NCBI GenBank assembly: GCA_903891095.1
Contig: CAITDI010000029.1
Location: 1 to 55,463 of the forward strand
Source: an uncultured bacterium
Lineage (GTDB): Bacteria > Planctomycetota > Phycisphaerae > Phycisphaerales > SM1A02
Reading direction: 5' to 3'
Length of the DNA stretch: 55,463 nt
The position numbers were made by a program, and so were the translations under genes. The notes below the pieces were generated by a model that saw only the letters and a list, made by a program, of their open reading frames with translations, did no database searches and was not told the origin of the DNA. Positions within the stretch are counted from its first letter, which is position 1; each line of letters opens with the position of its first letter. Of this stretch, positions 45,718 through 54,219 are shown piece after piece.

Positions 45718-45767
45718 CTCTTGACGTGCTCCATGTTCCGAGGGCGAGCCCGGATAGAACCACAGCG

Positions 45768-45793
45768 GACTTCGTGCAAAATTTCACGAAGTC
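45768..45793. promoter_or_regulatory. Rex-like operator upstream of the act-cox operon
   Basis: GACTTCGTG and CACGAAGTC form 9-bp inverted arms around an 8-base AT-rich centre. The inner 18 bases, 45772-45789 (TCGTGCAAAATTTCACGA), match the Rex consensus TTGTGAAnnnnTTCACAA at 11 of its 14 fixed positions. Rex represses respiratory genes and is released by NADH. The dyad is seen; the regulator is inferred. Confidence 0.5.
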
Positions 45794-45888
45794 GAATCAG
45801 CCATCGTAGACCTTCCTCGCAGAGCCGTCAAACGGTCGGGCGATGCGAGTAGGTGGTTCTCGGCACTTCCGACTTTGCTTCAAGAGAA

Positions 45889-46686
45889 TCAAGCGAGCGG
45901 CGTCGGCTCGATCCGGAAGAACCGCTTGGCGTTGGCGTAGAGCGCGGCGTTTGTGCTCGCAACATCCCTGCCCCAGAGGGCGGCGAGCGCCTCCGCGACG
46001 TGCACCACGAAGCGCGGGGCGTTGGGCCGCACGGTCCGGTGCGGTTCGGGGGTCAGGAACGGCGCGTCGGTCTCGACCATCACCCGGTCGATTGGCGCGA
46101 GCTGCGCCGCCTCCCGCGTCGCGGTGGCGTTTCGGAAGGTCACCACCCCCGTAAAGCTCACGAATGCCCCGAAATCAAGCAGCATCCGCATCTCGCGGGG
46201 CCCCGCGGTAAAGCAGTGGAACACGAACCGGTCGGCGGGGAGCCCGCTCTCCTTCAGGATGGGGATCAGTTCGTCGAAGGCCTCGCGGCAGTGGATGACG
46301 ACGGGCTTGTCGAGCCGAGGGTCCTCGACGCGCCATTGGGCCAGTTGGCCAAGTTGCTCGCGCAGGACGGCCAACTGCGTCTCCTGAGACGGCTCCTTGT
46401 AGTGCCGGTCGAGGCCGAGCTCCCCCCAGGCGACGCACTTCGGGTCGAGGCCGACCTCACGCATTTCCGCCCAGTTCGCAGGGCGATCGGAGTAGAGCGG
46501 GTGCACTCCTGCACTGCACCACAGATCCGCGTGCCGCCGCGCGAGGTCGAGCGCGCGAACCGCATCGGTCGTGGTGGTGGAGATCGTGATGGCGCCCGCG
46601 ACGCCCGCATGGCGTGCTGCAGCGAGGACTTCCGCGGTGCAATCTGCGTATTCGGGGAAAGTTAGATGGCAATGCGTGTCGATCAC
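45889..46686 (-). CDS. tatD: TatD-family DNase/deoxyribonuclease
   Basis: 265 residues. The protein opens IDTHCHLTFPEY, with the HxH metal site, so GTG at 46686 is the natural start (TACGCT six bases upstream, leaderless type); a longer frame from 46752 would run into the divergent tatC. AWGELGLDRHY gives the Glu ligand, PVVIHCREAFDEL and FHCFTAG the further His ligands, and VMVETDAPFLTP the catalytic Asp. A metal-dependent nuclease with 3'-5' exonuclease and repair roles; despite the name it is not needed for Tat export. Confidence 0.93.
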   Translation of the reverse strand: MIDTHCHLTFPEYADCTAEVLAAARHAGVAGAITISTTTTDAVRALDLARRHADLWCSAGVHPLYSDRPANWAEMREVGLDPKCVAWGELGLDRHYKEPSQETQLAVLREQLGQLAQWRVEDPRLDKPVVIHCREAFDELIPILKESGLPADRFVFHCFTAGPREMRMLLDFGAFVSFTGVVTFRNATATREAAQLAPIDRVMVETDAPFLTPEPHRTVRPNAPRFVVHVAEALAALWGRDVASTNAALYANAKRFFRIEPTPLA

Positions 46687-46692
46687 CCCGAC

Positions 46693-46698
46693 AGCGTA
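46693..46698 (-). promoter_or_regulatory. Putative -10 box (TACGCT), leaderless tatD
   Basis: TACGCT on the minus strand, six bases before the GTG at 46686; no ribosome-binding site. Supports the GTG start. Confidence 0.4.
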
Positions 46699-46730
46699 TC
46701 GGGCTGCTCCGATCGCGCCCGCGACTGCCG

Positions 46731-46736
46731 TAGACT
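46731..46736 (+). promoter_or_regulatory. Putative -10 box (TAGACT), leaderless tatC
   Basis: TAGACT nine bases before the tatC ATG; no Shine-Dalgarno between. Confidence 0.45.
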
Positions 46737-46745
46737 CGACCCCAA

Positions 46746-47954
46746 ATGCCACGACGCGATCAACCTGACGAAGCTGGCGGCTCGATGAGCTTCGGCGATC
46801 ACCTGGACGAACTGCGGAGTCGCATGTTCAAGGCGTTGGTGGTGCCCGCGCCGCTTGGCCTCGCGTTGTTTTTCGTCGCGCCGTACATGCGGGAAATCCT
46901 GATTTCACCGCTGTTTGCAGCGCTCCGCGCAAACGGACAACCCTGCCAGATCCAGGCGCTCTCCCCGGGCGAGACGATCACGACCGACATGAAGCTCGCA
47001 TTCGTGGGCGCGCTCACGATTTCGGCACCCTGGCTGCTCTACCAGCTCTGGAAGTTCATCGAACCCGGCCTCTACATGAAGGAGCGCCGCTACGTGCGCT
47101 TCCTGACCCCGCTTTCGGCGGTGCTGTCGGTGGGTGGCGTGCTGCTGTTCTATTGGATTCTGCTGCCGTTCGCGCTGATGTTCCTGGTCGGCTTCGGCAC
47201 GGCGCCGGCGCGCAAGACCGATGTGCCGCCGCCGATGACCGCCGCAACCGACCCGTCGGCCCCGCCGCCGCCGTTTGTGTTCCCGGTGCTCGAAGAGGAC
47301 CCCGTGTCCCCGCAACCGGGCCAGGTCTGGGTCGCCCCCAAGAACCAAGTGCTGCGAATCGCCGTCCCGTTGCAGAAATTCGCGCCGAACGCCATCGTCG
47401 AGTTCGCTGGCGATCTGTCGAACACCGTGTCCGCGGCTGCCTCTGGCCAGACGGTTTCGACCAGCCCGCAACTCTCCATCCTCGAGGTTCCGCTGACGGT
47501 CGTCGGCGGCATCTCGCAGGTCTACCGCCTGAGCGAGTACATCGACTTCACGCTGCTGCTGCTGGCGTCTTCGGTGCTCGCGTTCCAGATGCCCGCGCTG
47601 ATCCTGCTGCTGGGCTGGATCGGGTTCGTGAGCCCCTCGTTCCTGCGAAAGCACCGCCGCTGGGCGTACTTCATCCTCGTCATCATCGCGGCGCTGGTGG
47701 CCCCGCCGGACATCACCTCGATGTTCCTCATGCTCGCCCCGCTGCTGCTGCTGTACGAACTCGGCATCATCCTGCTGATCGTCGTTCCCGCGCACAAGGT
47801 GGCCGAGGGACGTGTGTTCTCGGTCGACCGTCAGGCCAAGAAGCCCGCACAGACCGCACAGACCAACCGGAGTTCCGACGATTCCGACCAAGACGACTAT
47901 GACGACTGGCACACGCGTCCCAACAAGGACGATGAGTCGGAGCGCGGGAGCTGA
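46746..47954 (+). CDS. tatC: Sec-independent translocase TatC with large periplasmic insertion
   Basis: 402 residues against about 250 usual. HLDELRSRMFKA (19-30), FIEPGLYMKERR and APPDITSMFLM are TatC core motifs that recognise twin-arginine signals. Between helices 3 and 4, where TatC normally has a loop of some 15-20 residues, residues about 152-262 form a Pro-rich linker (VPPPMTAATDPSAPPPP) and a strand-rich segment (QVLRIAVPLQKFAPNAIVEFAG). The C-terminal tail (360-402) is acidic. It would export ActB, whose Tat signal is encoded here. Divergent from tatD. Confidence 0.93.
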   Translation: MPRRDQPDEAGGSMSFGDHLDELRSRMFKALVVPAPLGLALFFVAPYMREILISPLFAALRANGQPCQIQALSPGETITTDMKLAFVGALTISAPWLLYQLWKFIEPGLYMKERRYVRFLTPLSAVLSVGGVLLFYWILLPFALMFLVGFGTAPARKTDVPPPMTAATDPSAPPPPFVFPVLEEDPVSPQPGQVWVAPKNQVLRIAVPLQKFAPNAIVEFAGDLSNTVSAAASGQTVSTSPQLSILEVPLTVVGGISQVYRLSEYIDFTLLLLASSVLAFQMPALILLLGWIGFVSPSFLRKHRRWAYFILVIIAALVAPPDITSMFLMLAPLLLLYELGIILLIVVPAHKVAEGRVFSVDRQAKKPAQTAQTNRSSDDSDQDDYDDWHTRPNKDDESERGS

Positions 47955-48061
47955 TCGTCGTGATCCGCCGCACGCGTGACCGAGTGCACAACCGAGGGAC
48001 GTCGAAGGACATGCGCGCACGCATTGCGTTCGCACGCATCGCCCGTCGACGGAGAAGAACG

Positions 48062-48595
48062 ATGAACCCCCTACGCCTTGTGGGTACCACACACCCAGGC
48101 GTCGGCGATATCGATGTGCGCATGATGGAGCGCGCAATCGAACTCGCACGGCGCGCCGCCCTCGAGGGCGAAGTCCCGATTGCCGCGGTCGTGTACCGCG
48201 GCGACGAGATCCTCGGCGAGGCCGCGAACAACCGCGAATCGAAGGCAGATCCCACGGGTCACGCCGAGATCGTCGCGATGCGCATCGCTGGCAAGAAGCT
48301 CGGGGAGTGGCGCCTCGAAGGCTGCTCGATGGCGGTCACGCTCGAACCCTGCCCGATGTGCGCAGGCGCGCTGGTGAACGCGCGGCTCGGCAAGCTCATC
48401 TACGGCGCGACCGATCCAAAGGCCGGCGCCTGCGAGACGCTCTACGCGATTCCAGGCGACGCGCGACTCAATCATCGCGTGCAGATGCACGGCGGCGTGC
48501 TCGCGCCGCGCTGCGTCGAACTGCTTCGTGCGTTCTTTCAGCAGCGCCGCGCGCAGCAGAAGGCCATGAAAGACGAAAGAAAGCGCAGCGCCTGA
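48062..48595 (+). CDS. tadA: tRNA-specific adenosine deaminase
   Basis: 177 residues from MNPLRLVGT; GGAG lies upstream. TGHAEIVAMR carries the zinc His and proton-shuttling Glu, and EPCPMCAGALVNAR the two zinc cysteines. It converts A34 to inosine in the tRNA-Arg(ACG) anticodon. The core is like E. coli TadA (about 167 residues) with a short N-terminal lead of 18 residues. The GTG of the next gene begins three bases after the stop, so the two are co-transcribed. Confidence 0.93.
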   Translation: MNPLRLVGTTHPGVGDIDVRMMERAIELARRAALEGEVPIAAVVYRGDEILGEAANNRESKADPTGHAEIVAMRIAGKKLGEWRLEGCSMAVTLEPCPMCAGALVNARLGKLIYGATDPKAGACETLYAIPGDARLNHRVQMHGGVLAPRCVELLRAFFQQRRAQQKAMKDERKRSA

Positions 48596-48597
48596 CC

Positions 48598-49239
48598 GTG
48601 ACGTCGCGACATCCAGCCAAGCTCGTGTGCGTGGACCTCGGTGGCGTGATCATCCGCATTCGCCGCTCGCTGGCCGAGACGCTGCATGCGGTCGGAGTGC
48701 CCGGGTATCTGCTCGAGGCGATTTCCACCGCTGAAATGCAGGCATTCCGCGCGACGACGTCCCAGCACCAGCGCGGCGAGCATGATTGGAATTCCTGGCT
48801 CGACGCCGCACACCGCGTGCTCGAGCGGCATGTCGACCGCGAGACGATCCAGCGCGCGCACGACGCGATCATCATCGGCGAGTATCCGGGCGTGGCACGC
48901 AGCCTCGGCGCGATCCGCCAGGCGGGCGCCATGACCGCGTGCCTCTCGAACACCAACGATCGGCACTGGGACGCACTGGTGGAGCTGCCTGCATTCAGCG
49001 AACTCGATCACCGGCATGCCTCGCACCTGCTCGGGCTTGAGAAGCCGAACGCCGAGATCTATCGCGCGTTCGAGAAGGCGACGGGCGTGTCTTCGGAGCA
49101 CATCCTCTTCCTCGACGACATCGAGGAGAACTGCGCCGCAGCGCGCGCGTGCGGATGGAACAGCGTGCGCATCGACCACGAGCGCGACACCGCGTCGCAG
49201 ATCATCGCCGCCGCGCGTGCGCACGGCGTGTCCTGCTGA
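48598..49239 (+). CDS. HAD-superfamily hydrolase (YihX-like subfamily IA)
   Basis: 213 residues from a GTG two bases after tadA. Motif I is CVDLGGVIIRI, the DLGxV form found in YihX-type haloacid dehalogenase phosphatases. Motif II is ACLSNTNDRHW, motif III the Lys in GLEKPNAEIYRAF, and motif IV LFLDDIEENCAAARA. Probably a small-molecule phosphatase; YihX itself acts on glucose-1-phosphate, but the substrate here is unknown. The second Asp of the classic DxD is Gly, which is normal for this subgroup. Confidence 0.88.
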   Translation: MTSRHPAKLVCVDLGGVIIRIRRSLAETLHAVGVPGYLLEAISTAEMQAFRATTSQHQRGEHDWNSWLDAAHRVLERHVDRETIQRAHDAIIIGEYPGVARSLGAIRQAGAMTACLSNTNDRHWDALVELPAFSELDHRHASHLLGLEKPNAEIYRAFEKATGVSSEHILFLDDIEENCAAARACGWNSVRIDHERDTASQIIAAARAHGVSC

Positions 49240-49326
49240 ACGCAAGCAAAGCGCGCGCGCATCACGCGCGATCACCACCTGCGCCCGCTCCACCAGAGGA
49301 AGCAGCCGCAGCTGCGACCGCTCAAG

Positions 49327-50682
49327 TTACGCGTCGCCCATGATTTCACGGCAAAGCACCGTGGCGAACGCGCCCTTGGGCAGATCGAACGCGAGGCGGA
49401 TGTAGCCGCCGTGCTCGTCGACGCCCGCGTCGACCGACCAGTCGCGCATCACGATGCGGTACGGCCGCCGTGCGCCCGTGCTGTCGAGCGCGGGCGGCGC
49501 AAACATCGATTCGTTCGCGCCAAAGCAGGCAAGCGCGCGCTGCTCGATCTCGCGAGGCGCGCCGGATGCCGCCACAAGCTCGGGCCCGAAGATCGGCCCC
49601 GTCGGCGAAATGTCGTGCGCCGCGCAACGCGCGCGCAGCGTGGCGAGCTCGTCGGCTGCGACATCCGCGGGGACCGCGAACTGCGAGTTGGTCCCCGCGA
49701 GAATCGCGACATCGCCCGGCAGAATCTCGCCAAAAGTGCCGCCCGACACGCGCGCGCCGAGCGCGGCGTTGTAGACGGCGCCCTGCAGCGCGCTCATCCA
49801 GAACGAGCGCGTGTGCGCAGGCACCGCGCGCACGGCGCCCGCCGCGTCTCGACCCTTGGCGAGCGCGCGCAGCGCGATGCGCTCGGCCTGGTCGTTGCGC
49901 CCCCACATGTCGTGCGCCGCCGCGAAGTCGCCGCGCTCGTACGCCTCGCGCACCTCCATCTGATGCGGCGGGAACGGCGCTCCGTGCGCGCCGAGCATCT
50001 CGTCGAGCAGCTGCTGCCATTCGCCGCGCGCGAAGTGTGCGCCGACGACATGGTTGTTCGCCCGGTAGCCAAAGCGCTGGTCGCCGAAATAGTCGGGAAT
50101 TCCAGTGGTTCCGAGCTCCTCCATGCGGCGCTTGACGGTGCGCACCTGCATGGGATCGACGCCGCGGATGCGGATCGAGAACCGGTTGCCCTTGAGGTGC
50201 CCACGGCGCAGCTTGTTGGTGTGGCGCTTGGCCCACAGCACGCCGAGTCGGTCGTGCTTGAGCTCGCCGACGGGCCGGTCGACGGGCATGTGCACCGACA
50301 CCGCCTGTTGCGTGACGGCGACGCGATCCTTCATGCCCGCGAAGCCGATTGCGTTCTCCTCCACGTGGAAATGCCTGCAGATCACCGCGAGCATCTCGGT
50401 GTGCGGCATGTTGGTCTTCTGCACGCCGAGGTAGATGTGCTCGCCTTCGCCGACAGGGTCGTACGCGGGCAGCTCCTCGACGATGAAGTCCTCTGGCCGC
50501 TCCTTGAGCCGACCGCCGATGCCTGGCACCGTCGACGCGCGCGGACCAGGCCGCGGATCGACGCGCTGGTGCGGCGGCGCGAGCGTGACCCAGTTTTCGG
50601 GCGCAAGCATGCCGACCGCGGGATGCATCGCGAGCGGCGCGTTGTGCGTGCGGAGGCCTTCCGACGGCTCGTCAGTCGTCAT
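49327..50682 (-). CDS. truD: tRNA pseudouridine(13) synthase
   Basis: 451 residues from MTTDEPSEG. IGFAGMKDRVAVTQQ contains the catalytic Asp and its surrounding GxKDxxAxT motif, and GIPDYFGDQRFG is the second family motif. It makes pseudouridine at position 13 of tRNA-Glu. About 100 residues longer than E. coli TruD, mainly through a long N-terminal lead (about 1-50) and the inserted TruD domain. GAGG six bases upstream favours 50682 over the ATG at 50688. The start lies inside the 3' end of the preceding gene (11-base overlap). Confidence 0.93.
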   Translation of the reverse strand: MTTDEPSEGLRTHNAPLAMHPAVGMLAPENWVTLAPPHQRVDPRPGPRASTVPGIGGRLKERPEDFIVEELPAYDPVGEGEHIYLGVQKTNMPHTEMLAVICRHFHVEENAIGFAGMKDRVAVTQQAVSVHMPVDRPVGELKHDRLGVLWAKRHTNKLRRGHLKGNRFSIRIRGVDPMQVRTVKRRMEELGTTGIPDYFGDQRFGYRANNHVVGAHFARGEWQQLLDEMLGAHGAPFPPHQMEVREAYERGDFAAAHDMWGRNDQAERIALRALAKGRDAAGAVRAVPAHTRSFWMSALQGAVYNAALGARVSGGTFGEILPGDVAILAGTNSQFAVPADVAADELATLRARCAAHDISPTGPIFGPELVAASGAPREIEQRALACFGANESMFAPPALDSTGARRPYRIVMRDWSVDAGVDEHGGYIRLAFDLPKGAFATVLCREIMGDA

Positions 50683-51145
50683 CGTCATCCTCGCCGGCCT
50701 CGATCGGAGGCTCGACTTCGGGGCGGTCCTCGGCGGCCTCGCGGATGACATCCTCGGCGACCTCGATCGGCGTGCGGTGCGCGACGCCGAGGGCGATCGC
50801 GTCGCTTGGGCGCGCGTCGACCTCGAGCAGCTCGCCGCCCTGCCGGATCACCAGGCTCGCGTGGTACGTGCCCGAGTCAAGCCGATGGATGAGGATGCGC
50901 TCGAGCGAACCTCCGAGCGCGCGGAGCACGCTGTCGAGAAGTTCGTGCGTCTGCGGGCGCGGCGGCGCCTCGCCGCGCAGGCGGCGCTCGATGGCCAGCG
51001 CCTCGGTGGTGCCGATCTTGATGGCGAAGCTGCGCGGTCCGTCCTTCTCGGTGAGCGTGATGAACTGCTCGGCGCTCGAGTCGAGGATCAGCACGCGGGA
51101 GAGTTCCATCGAGACGAACATGGGCTCGCGAGGATAGCGCGACAT
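50672..51145 (-). CDS. Bifunctional nuclease (BFN/DUF151) domain protein
   Basis: 157 residues. The core FAIKIGTTEALAIERRLRGE and GELLEVDARPSDAIALGVAHRTPI are diagnostic of the BFN/DUF151 family, linked to DNase and RNase activity in plants and found widely in bacteria with unclear function. The tail ends in a run of acidic residues (GEDDDDD) whose codons also hold the truD ribosome-binding site and start codon, so truD translation is coupled. No clear -10 box upstream. Confidence 0.88.
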   Translation of the reverse strand: MSRYPREPMFVSMELSRVLILDSSAEQFITLTEKDGPRSFAIKIGTTEALAIERRLRGEAPPRPQTHELLDSVLRALGGSLERILIHRLDSGTYHASLVIRQGGELLEVDARPSDAIALGVAHRTPIEVAEDVIREAAEDRPEVEPPIEAGEDDDDD

Positions 51146-51203
51146 CGTTCGTCCGACAGGCGATTTGGCTCGGAAACCACAGCGGAAACAAACCCGCTTT
51201 GCC

Positions 51204-52745
51204 TCACCACGCGGAAAGCACGCGCGCGAGATCGAGCGGCCCGACGGTGCAATCGCCGTCGATGTCGCCGACGCAGGAGTCGCAGTTCGTGCACAGTCCC
51301 CACGCCGAAAGCACGATCGCGAGGTCGCGCGCGTCGATCACGCCGTTCCGGTCGAGGTCCTCGACGCGGTACGGCGGCGGCACGAGCGCGAGCGAATTGG
51401 CGATGTCGAGGCGACCCGCGCCGAAGTAGACGTCGGACCCCGCCGCGCCGATGTCATCGACACCTGCGATGAGATACGCACGCACCTGGTCGCGCGTGAG
51501 GGTCGGGTTGTAGCTCCAGAGCAGCACGGCGGCGCCGGTCACATGCGGAACCGACATGCTCGTGCCCGTCTTCGAGGTGTATCCCGTGGTGCCGATGGTC
51601 GACCAGACGCTGACACCCGGCGCGCAGAGATCGACCTCGGCGCCGTAGTTCGAGAACGTCGGATGCTGGTCGCGGTTGTCGGTCGCGGCGACGGCGATGG
51701 TCTCGTTCCAGCGCGCAGGCGCGGCGATCGTGGTGTTTCCGTTGTTGCCGGTCGCGGCGATCAGGAGCGCGCCCTGGCCGCTGGCGTAGCGGATGGCATC
51801 GAGGAAGAACTGGTTTCCCGCGTAGAACTGCAGGCTCATGTTCACGATGCGCGCGCCTTGATCGACGGCCCATGTGAGGCCGGTCGACACATTCGCCTCA
51901 AAGCCCGTGCAGCCGTTGACGACGACCACGGGCAGCAGCCGCGCGTTCCACGCGATGCCCGCGATGCCCATGGCGTTGTTGCCGGAAGCAGCGAGGATTC
52001 CCGCGACATGCGTGCCGTGGCCGCACTCGTCGGTGGTGATCGTGGTGCCGTCGGGCACATTGATGCCGGGCAGGATGCGGCTCGCGAACTCGGGATGCGG
52101 ATCGATGCCCGAATCAAGCACCGCGACGATGAGGTTGCTGCCGTGCGTGAAGTTCCACGCGGCGGTCACGGCGACGTCGGCGTTCGGCAGGCCGACCTGA
52201 CCACCGACGGTCTGGCCGGTGTTCTGCAGCGCGTACTGCGTGAAGAAGTCGGGATCGTTGGGGATCTCGGCGAGACCACCTTCGGGATCGACTTCGGCGC
52301 GCGCGATGGCGCCACCGAGACGCGCGAGCTTCGCGGCGACGACCGCAGGATCGCGGCCAGGCGCGAGCTCCGCGCGGTACCAGCGGTCAAGTCCGATGGC
52401 GTGCGCGGCCTTGGCGTCGCGCGGCGGCGCGATGAACGGGCTCCGCAGCGAGACGATGCCTGCGGCCGCGAGCGCCTTGGATGCTCCCACGAGCTCGCGG
52501 CGGCTGCCGCTCGCCAGAAGCGTGGGCTCCATCGAGCCGCGCTTGGACAGCGTCGTGCCCGGCACAGTGCCCTCGCCAAGCTGGACCATGATGTATCCGG
52601 GCGCGTAACCGCCGACTGCGACGAGGTTCGGCGGCTCAGGCGGAAGGACCTGCGGCGGCATCGCCTGCGCGAGCGCTCCAACGGCGCAACCAAGCGCGGC
52701 GAGGCACGCCGGGGCGATCGAGGTGTTGAGTGTCCGATGCGTCAC
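51204..52745 (-). CDS. Secreted subtilisin-family serine protease with C-terminal EF-hand-type doublet
   Basis: 513 residues from GTG at 52745 (TAGATT eight bases upstream). Signal peptide about 1-28 (ACLAALGCAVGALAQA), a propeptide (about 30-150) and the S8 domain: VAVLDSGIDPHPEF (Asp), DECGHGTHVAGIL (His), AATGNNG (oxyanion Asn) and TGTSMSVPHVTGAAVLL (Ser). It ends with two dockerin-like loops, DLDRNGVIDARDLAIVLSAW and DIDGDCTVGPLDLARVLSAW, stopping right at the Trp, without the GxCP end of the two Cys-rich proteins. A Cys-rich link (CTNCDSC) joins the loops. Extracellular protease, substrate unknown. Confidence 0.9.
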   Translation of the reverse strand: MTHRTLNTSIAPACLAALGCAVGALAQAMPPQVLPPEPPNLVAVGGYAPGYIMVQLGEGTVPGTTLSKRGSMEPTLLASGSRRELVGASKALAAAGIVSLRSPFIAPPRDAKAAHAIGLDRWYRAELAPGRDPAVVAAKLARLGGAIARAEVDPEGGLAEIPNDPDFFTQYALQNTGQTVGGQVGLPNADVAVTAAWNFTHGSNLIVAVLDSGIDPHPEFASRILPGINVPDGTTITTDECGHGTHVAGILAASGNNAMGIAGIAWNARLLPVVVVNGCTGFEANVSTGLTWAVDQGARIVNMSLQFYAGNQFFLDAIRYASGQGALLIAATGNNGNTTIAAPARWNETIAVAATDNRDQHPTFSNYGAEVDLCAPGVSVWSTIGTTGYTSKTGTSMSVPHVTGAAVLLWSYNPTLTRDQVRAYLIAGVDDIGAAGSDVYFGAGRLDIANSLALVPPPYRVEDLDRNGVIDARDLAIVLSAWGLCTNCDSCVGDIDGDCTVGPLDLARVLSAW

Positions 52746-52753
52746 GGGATCCA

Positions 52754-52759
52754 AATCTA
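52754..52759 (-). promoter_or_regulatory. Putative -10 box (TAGATT), leaderless subtilisin gene
   Basis: TAGATT on the minus strand, eight bases before the GTG at 52745. Confidence 0.4.
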
Positions 52760-52859
52760 CTCCTGCGTTCGGGCGGGTCGACGCGGCAGTTGCCCAAATC
52801 CTGCATTGCCCGCGGGTTTTTCCATCTGTGCGGTTGTTGCCGCCAAGCCGAACGGGCAT

Positions 52860-52876
52860 GGCGGTTATAGTCCGCC
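52860..52876 (+). promoter_or_regulatory. metK -10 box inside a dyad
   Basis: TATAGT (52866-52871) lies between GGCGG (52860-52864) and CCGCC (52872-52876), a possible operator overlapping the promoter. The -35 match is poor. Downstream, CGGACC (52885-52890) pairs with GGTCCG (52910-52915) in the leader of about 75 bases. I recognise no known SAM riboswitch here. Confidence 0.4.
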
Positions 52877-52950
52877 CCTTCGAACGGACCCTGTGAATGG
52901 ACCTTGGTCGGTCCGGCACCGCGTCCTCAGCACCTTCACCGAAACACGAC

Positions 52951-54219
52951 ATGAGCAACTCGCGCCACCTGTTCACCTCCGAAAGCGTCTCGATGGGTCA
53001 CCCCGACAAGGTCGCTGATGCGATCTCCGACGCCGTGCTCGACCTGATCCTCGACCACGATTCCGAGGGACGCTGCGCTTGCGAGACGCTCGTCACCACC
53101 GCCCAGGCGGTCGTTGCCGGCGAGATCAAGTTCAACCACAACTCCAAGAAGAAGTTCGATGTCCAGCAGACGATCCGCGACGCGATCGTGCGCATCGGCT
53201 ACGACGACGCGGCCATCGGGTTCGACGGAAACGGCTGCGGCGTGATCAACCTGCTCCACGAGCAGTCGGCCGACATCGCGCGCGGCGTCGTCCGCAAGTC
53301 GAAGAAGGCCCAGGGCGCCGGCGACCAGGGCATGATGTTCGGCTTCGCGTGCGATGAGACCGACCGTCTCATGCCGCTGCCGATCAACCTCTCGCACCGC
53401 CTCGTCGAGCGTCAGGCCGAAGTGCGTCGCAAGGGCATCATCTCGGGCATCCGTCCCGACGCGAAGAGCCAGGTCACCATCGAGTACGACGGCCTCGAGC
53501 CGAAGAAGGTCGACGCGGTCGTCCTCTCGACGCAGCACGCCCCCGAGTGGAACGGCGAGAAGAAGCAGGCCGAGCTCAAGAAGGCCGTGACCGACGCGAT
53601 CATCAAGCCGGTCCTCGGCAAGTGGTGGCACGACGGCGTCAAGGTCTACGTGAACCCGACCGGCCAGTTCGAGATCGGCGGACCGCACGGCGACTGCGGC
53701 CTCACCGGCCGCAAGATCATCGTCGACACCTACGGCGGCCGCGGCCGTCACGGCGGCGGCGCGTTCAGCGGCAAGGATCCGTCGAAGGTCGACCGCAGCG
53801 CCGCCTACATGGCGCGCTACATCGCCAAGAACATCGTCGCGGCCAAGCTCGCGCGCGTGTGCGAGGTGCAGGTCGCCTACGCGATCGGCGTCGCCGAGCC
53901 CGTCTCGGTGCTCGTTGACTCGCAGGGCACGGGCAACGTGAGCGACGAGCTCCTCTCGAAGCTCGTGCGCCAGCACTTCGATCTCACGCCGTACGGCCTG
54001 ATCGAGATGCTCAAGCTCCGTGCGCCGATCTACTCGCCGACCTCGAGCCACGGCCACTTCGGCCGCGAGCCGGGCGAAGGCGGCAAGGGCACGTTCACCT
54101 GGGAGAAGACCGACATCGCCGCCGCGCTCAAGAAGGGCGCGGGCAAGGCCGTGAGCGCTCCCAAGAAGGCCGTCGCCGCCGGTGGCAAGAAGAGCTCGTC
54201 GAAGAGCGTTCGCGCTTGA
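52951..54219 (+). CDS. metK: S-adenosylmethionine synthetase with Lys-rich tail
   Basis: 422 residues. [52 protein letters not shown] and [10 protein letters not shown] are MetK motifs for ATP, Mg/K and methionine binding. It makes AdoMet from methionine and ATP. The core ends near residue 393; the last 29 residues ([19 protein letters not shown] and beyond) are Lys/Ala/Ser-rich, like a histone-H1 tail, and absent from E. coli MetK (384). The stop overlaps the following TTG start, so MetK and the AdoMet-using RsmB are coupled. Confidence 0.96.
   Translation: MSNSRHLFTSESVSMGHPDKVADAISDAVLDLILDHDSEGRCACETLVTTAQAVVAGEIKFNHNSKKKFDVQQTIRDAIVRIGYDDAAIGFDGNGCGVINLLHEQSADIARGVVRKSKKAQGAGDQGMMFGFACDETDRLMPLPINLSHRLVERQAEVRRKGIISGIRPDAKSQVTIEYDGLEPKKVDAVVLSTQHAPEWNGEKKQAELKKAVTDAIIKPVLGKWWHDGVKVYVNPTGQFEIGGPHGDCGLTGRKIIVDTYGGRGRHGGGAFSGKDPSKVDRSAAYMARYIAKNIVAAKLARVCEVQVAYAIGVAEPVSVLVDSQGTGNVSDELLSKLVRQHFDLTPYGLIEMLKLRAPIYSPTSSHGHFGREPGEGGKGTFTWEKTDIAAALKKGAGKAVSAPKKAVAAGGKKSSSKSVRA

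Noticed and set aside
48598-49239. HAD hydrolase with a lost catalytic Asp (DLGG instead of DxD)
   Set aside because: The DLGxV form is normal for YihX-type HAD enzymes, so it is not a defect.
52746-52950. Known SAM riboswitch before metK
   Set aside because: No recognisable SAM-I, II, III or IV core could be found; only simple stems.
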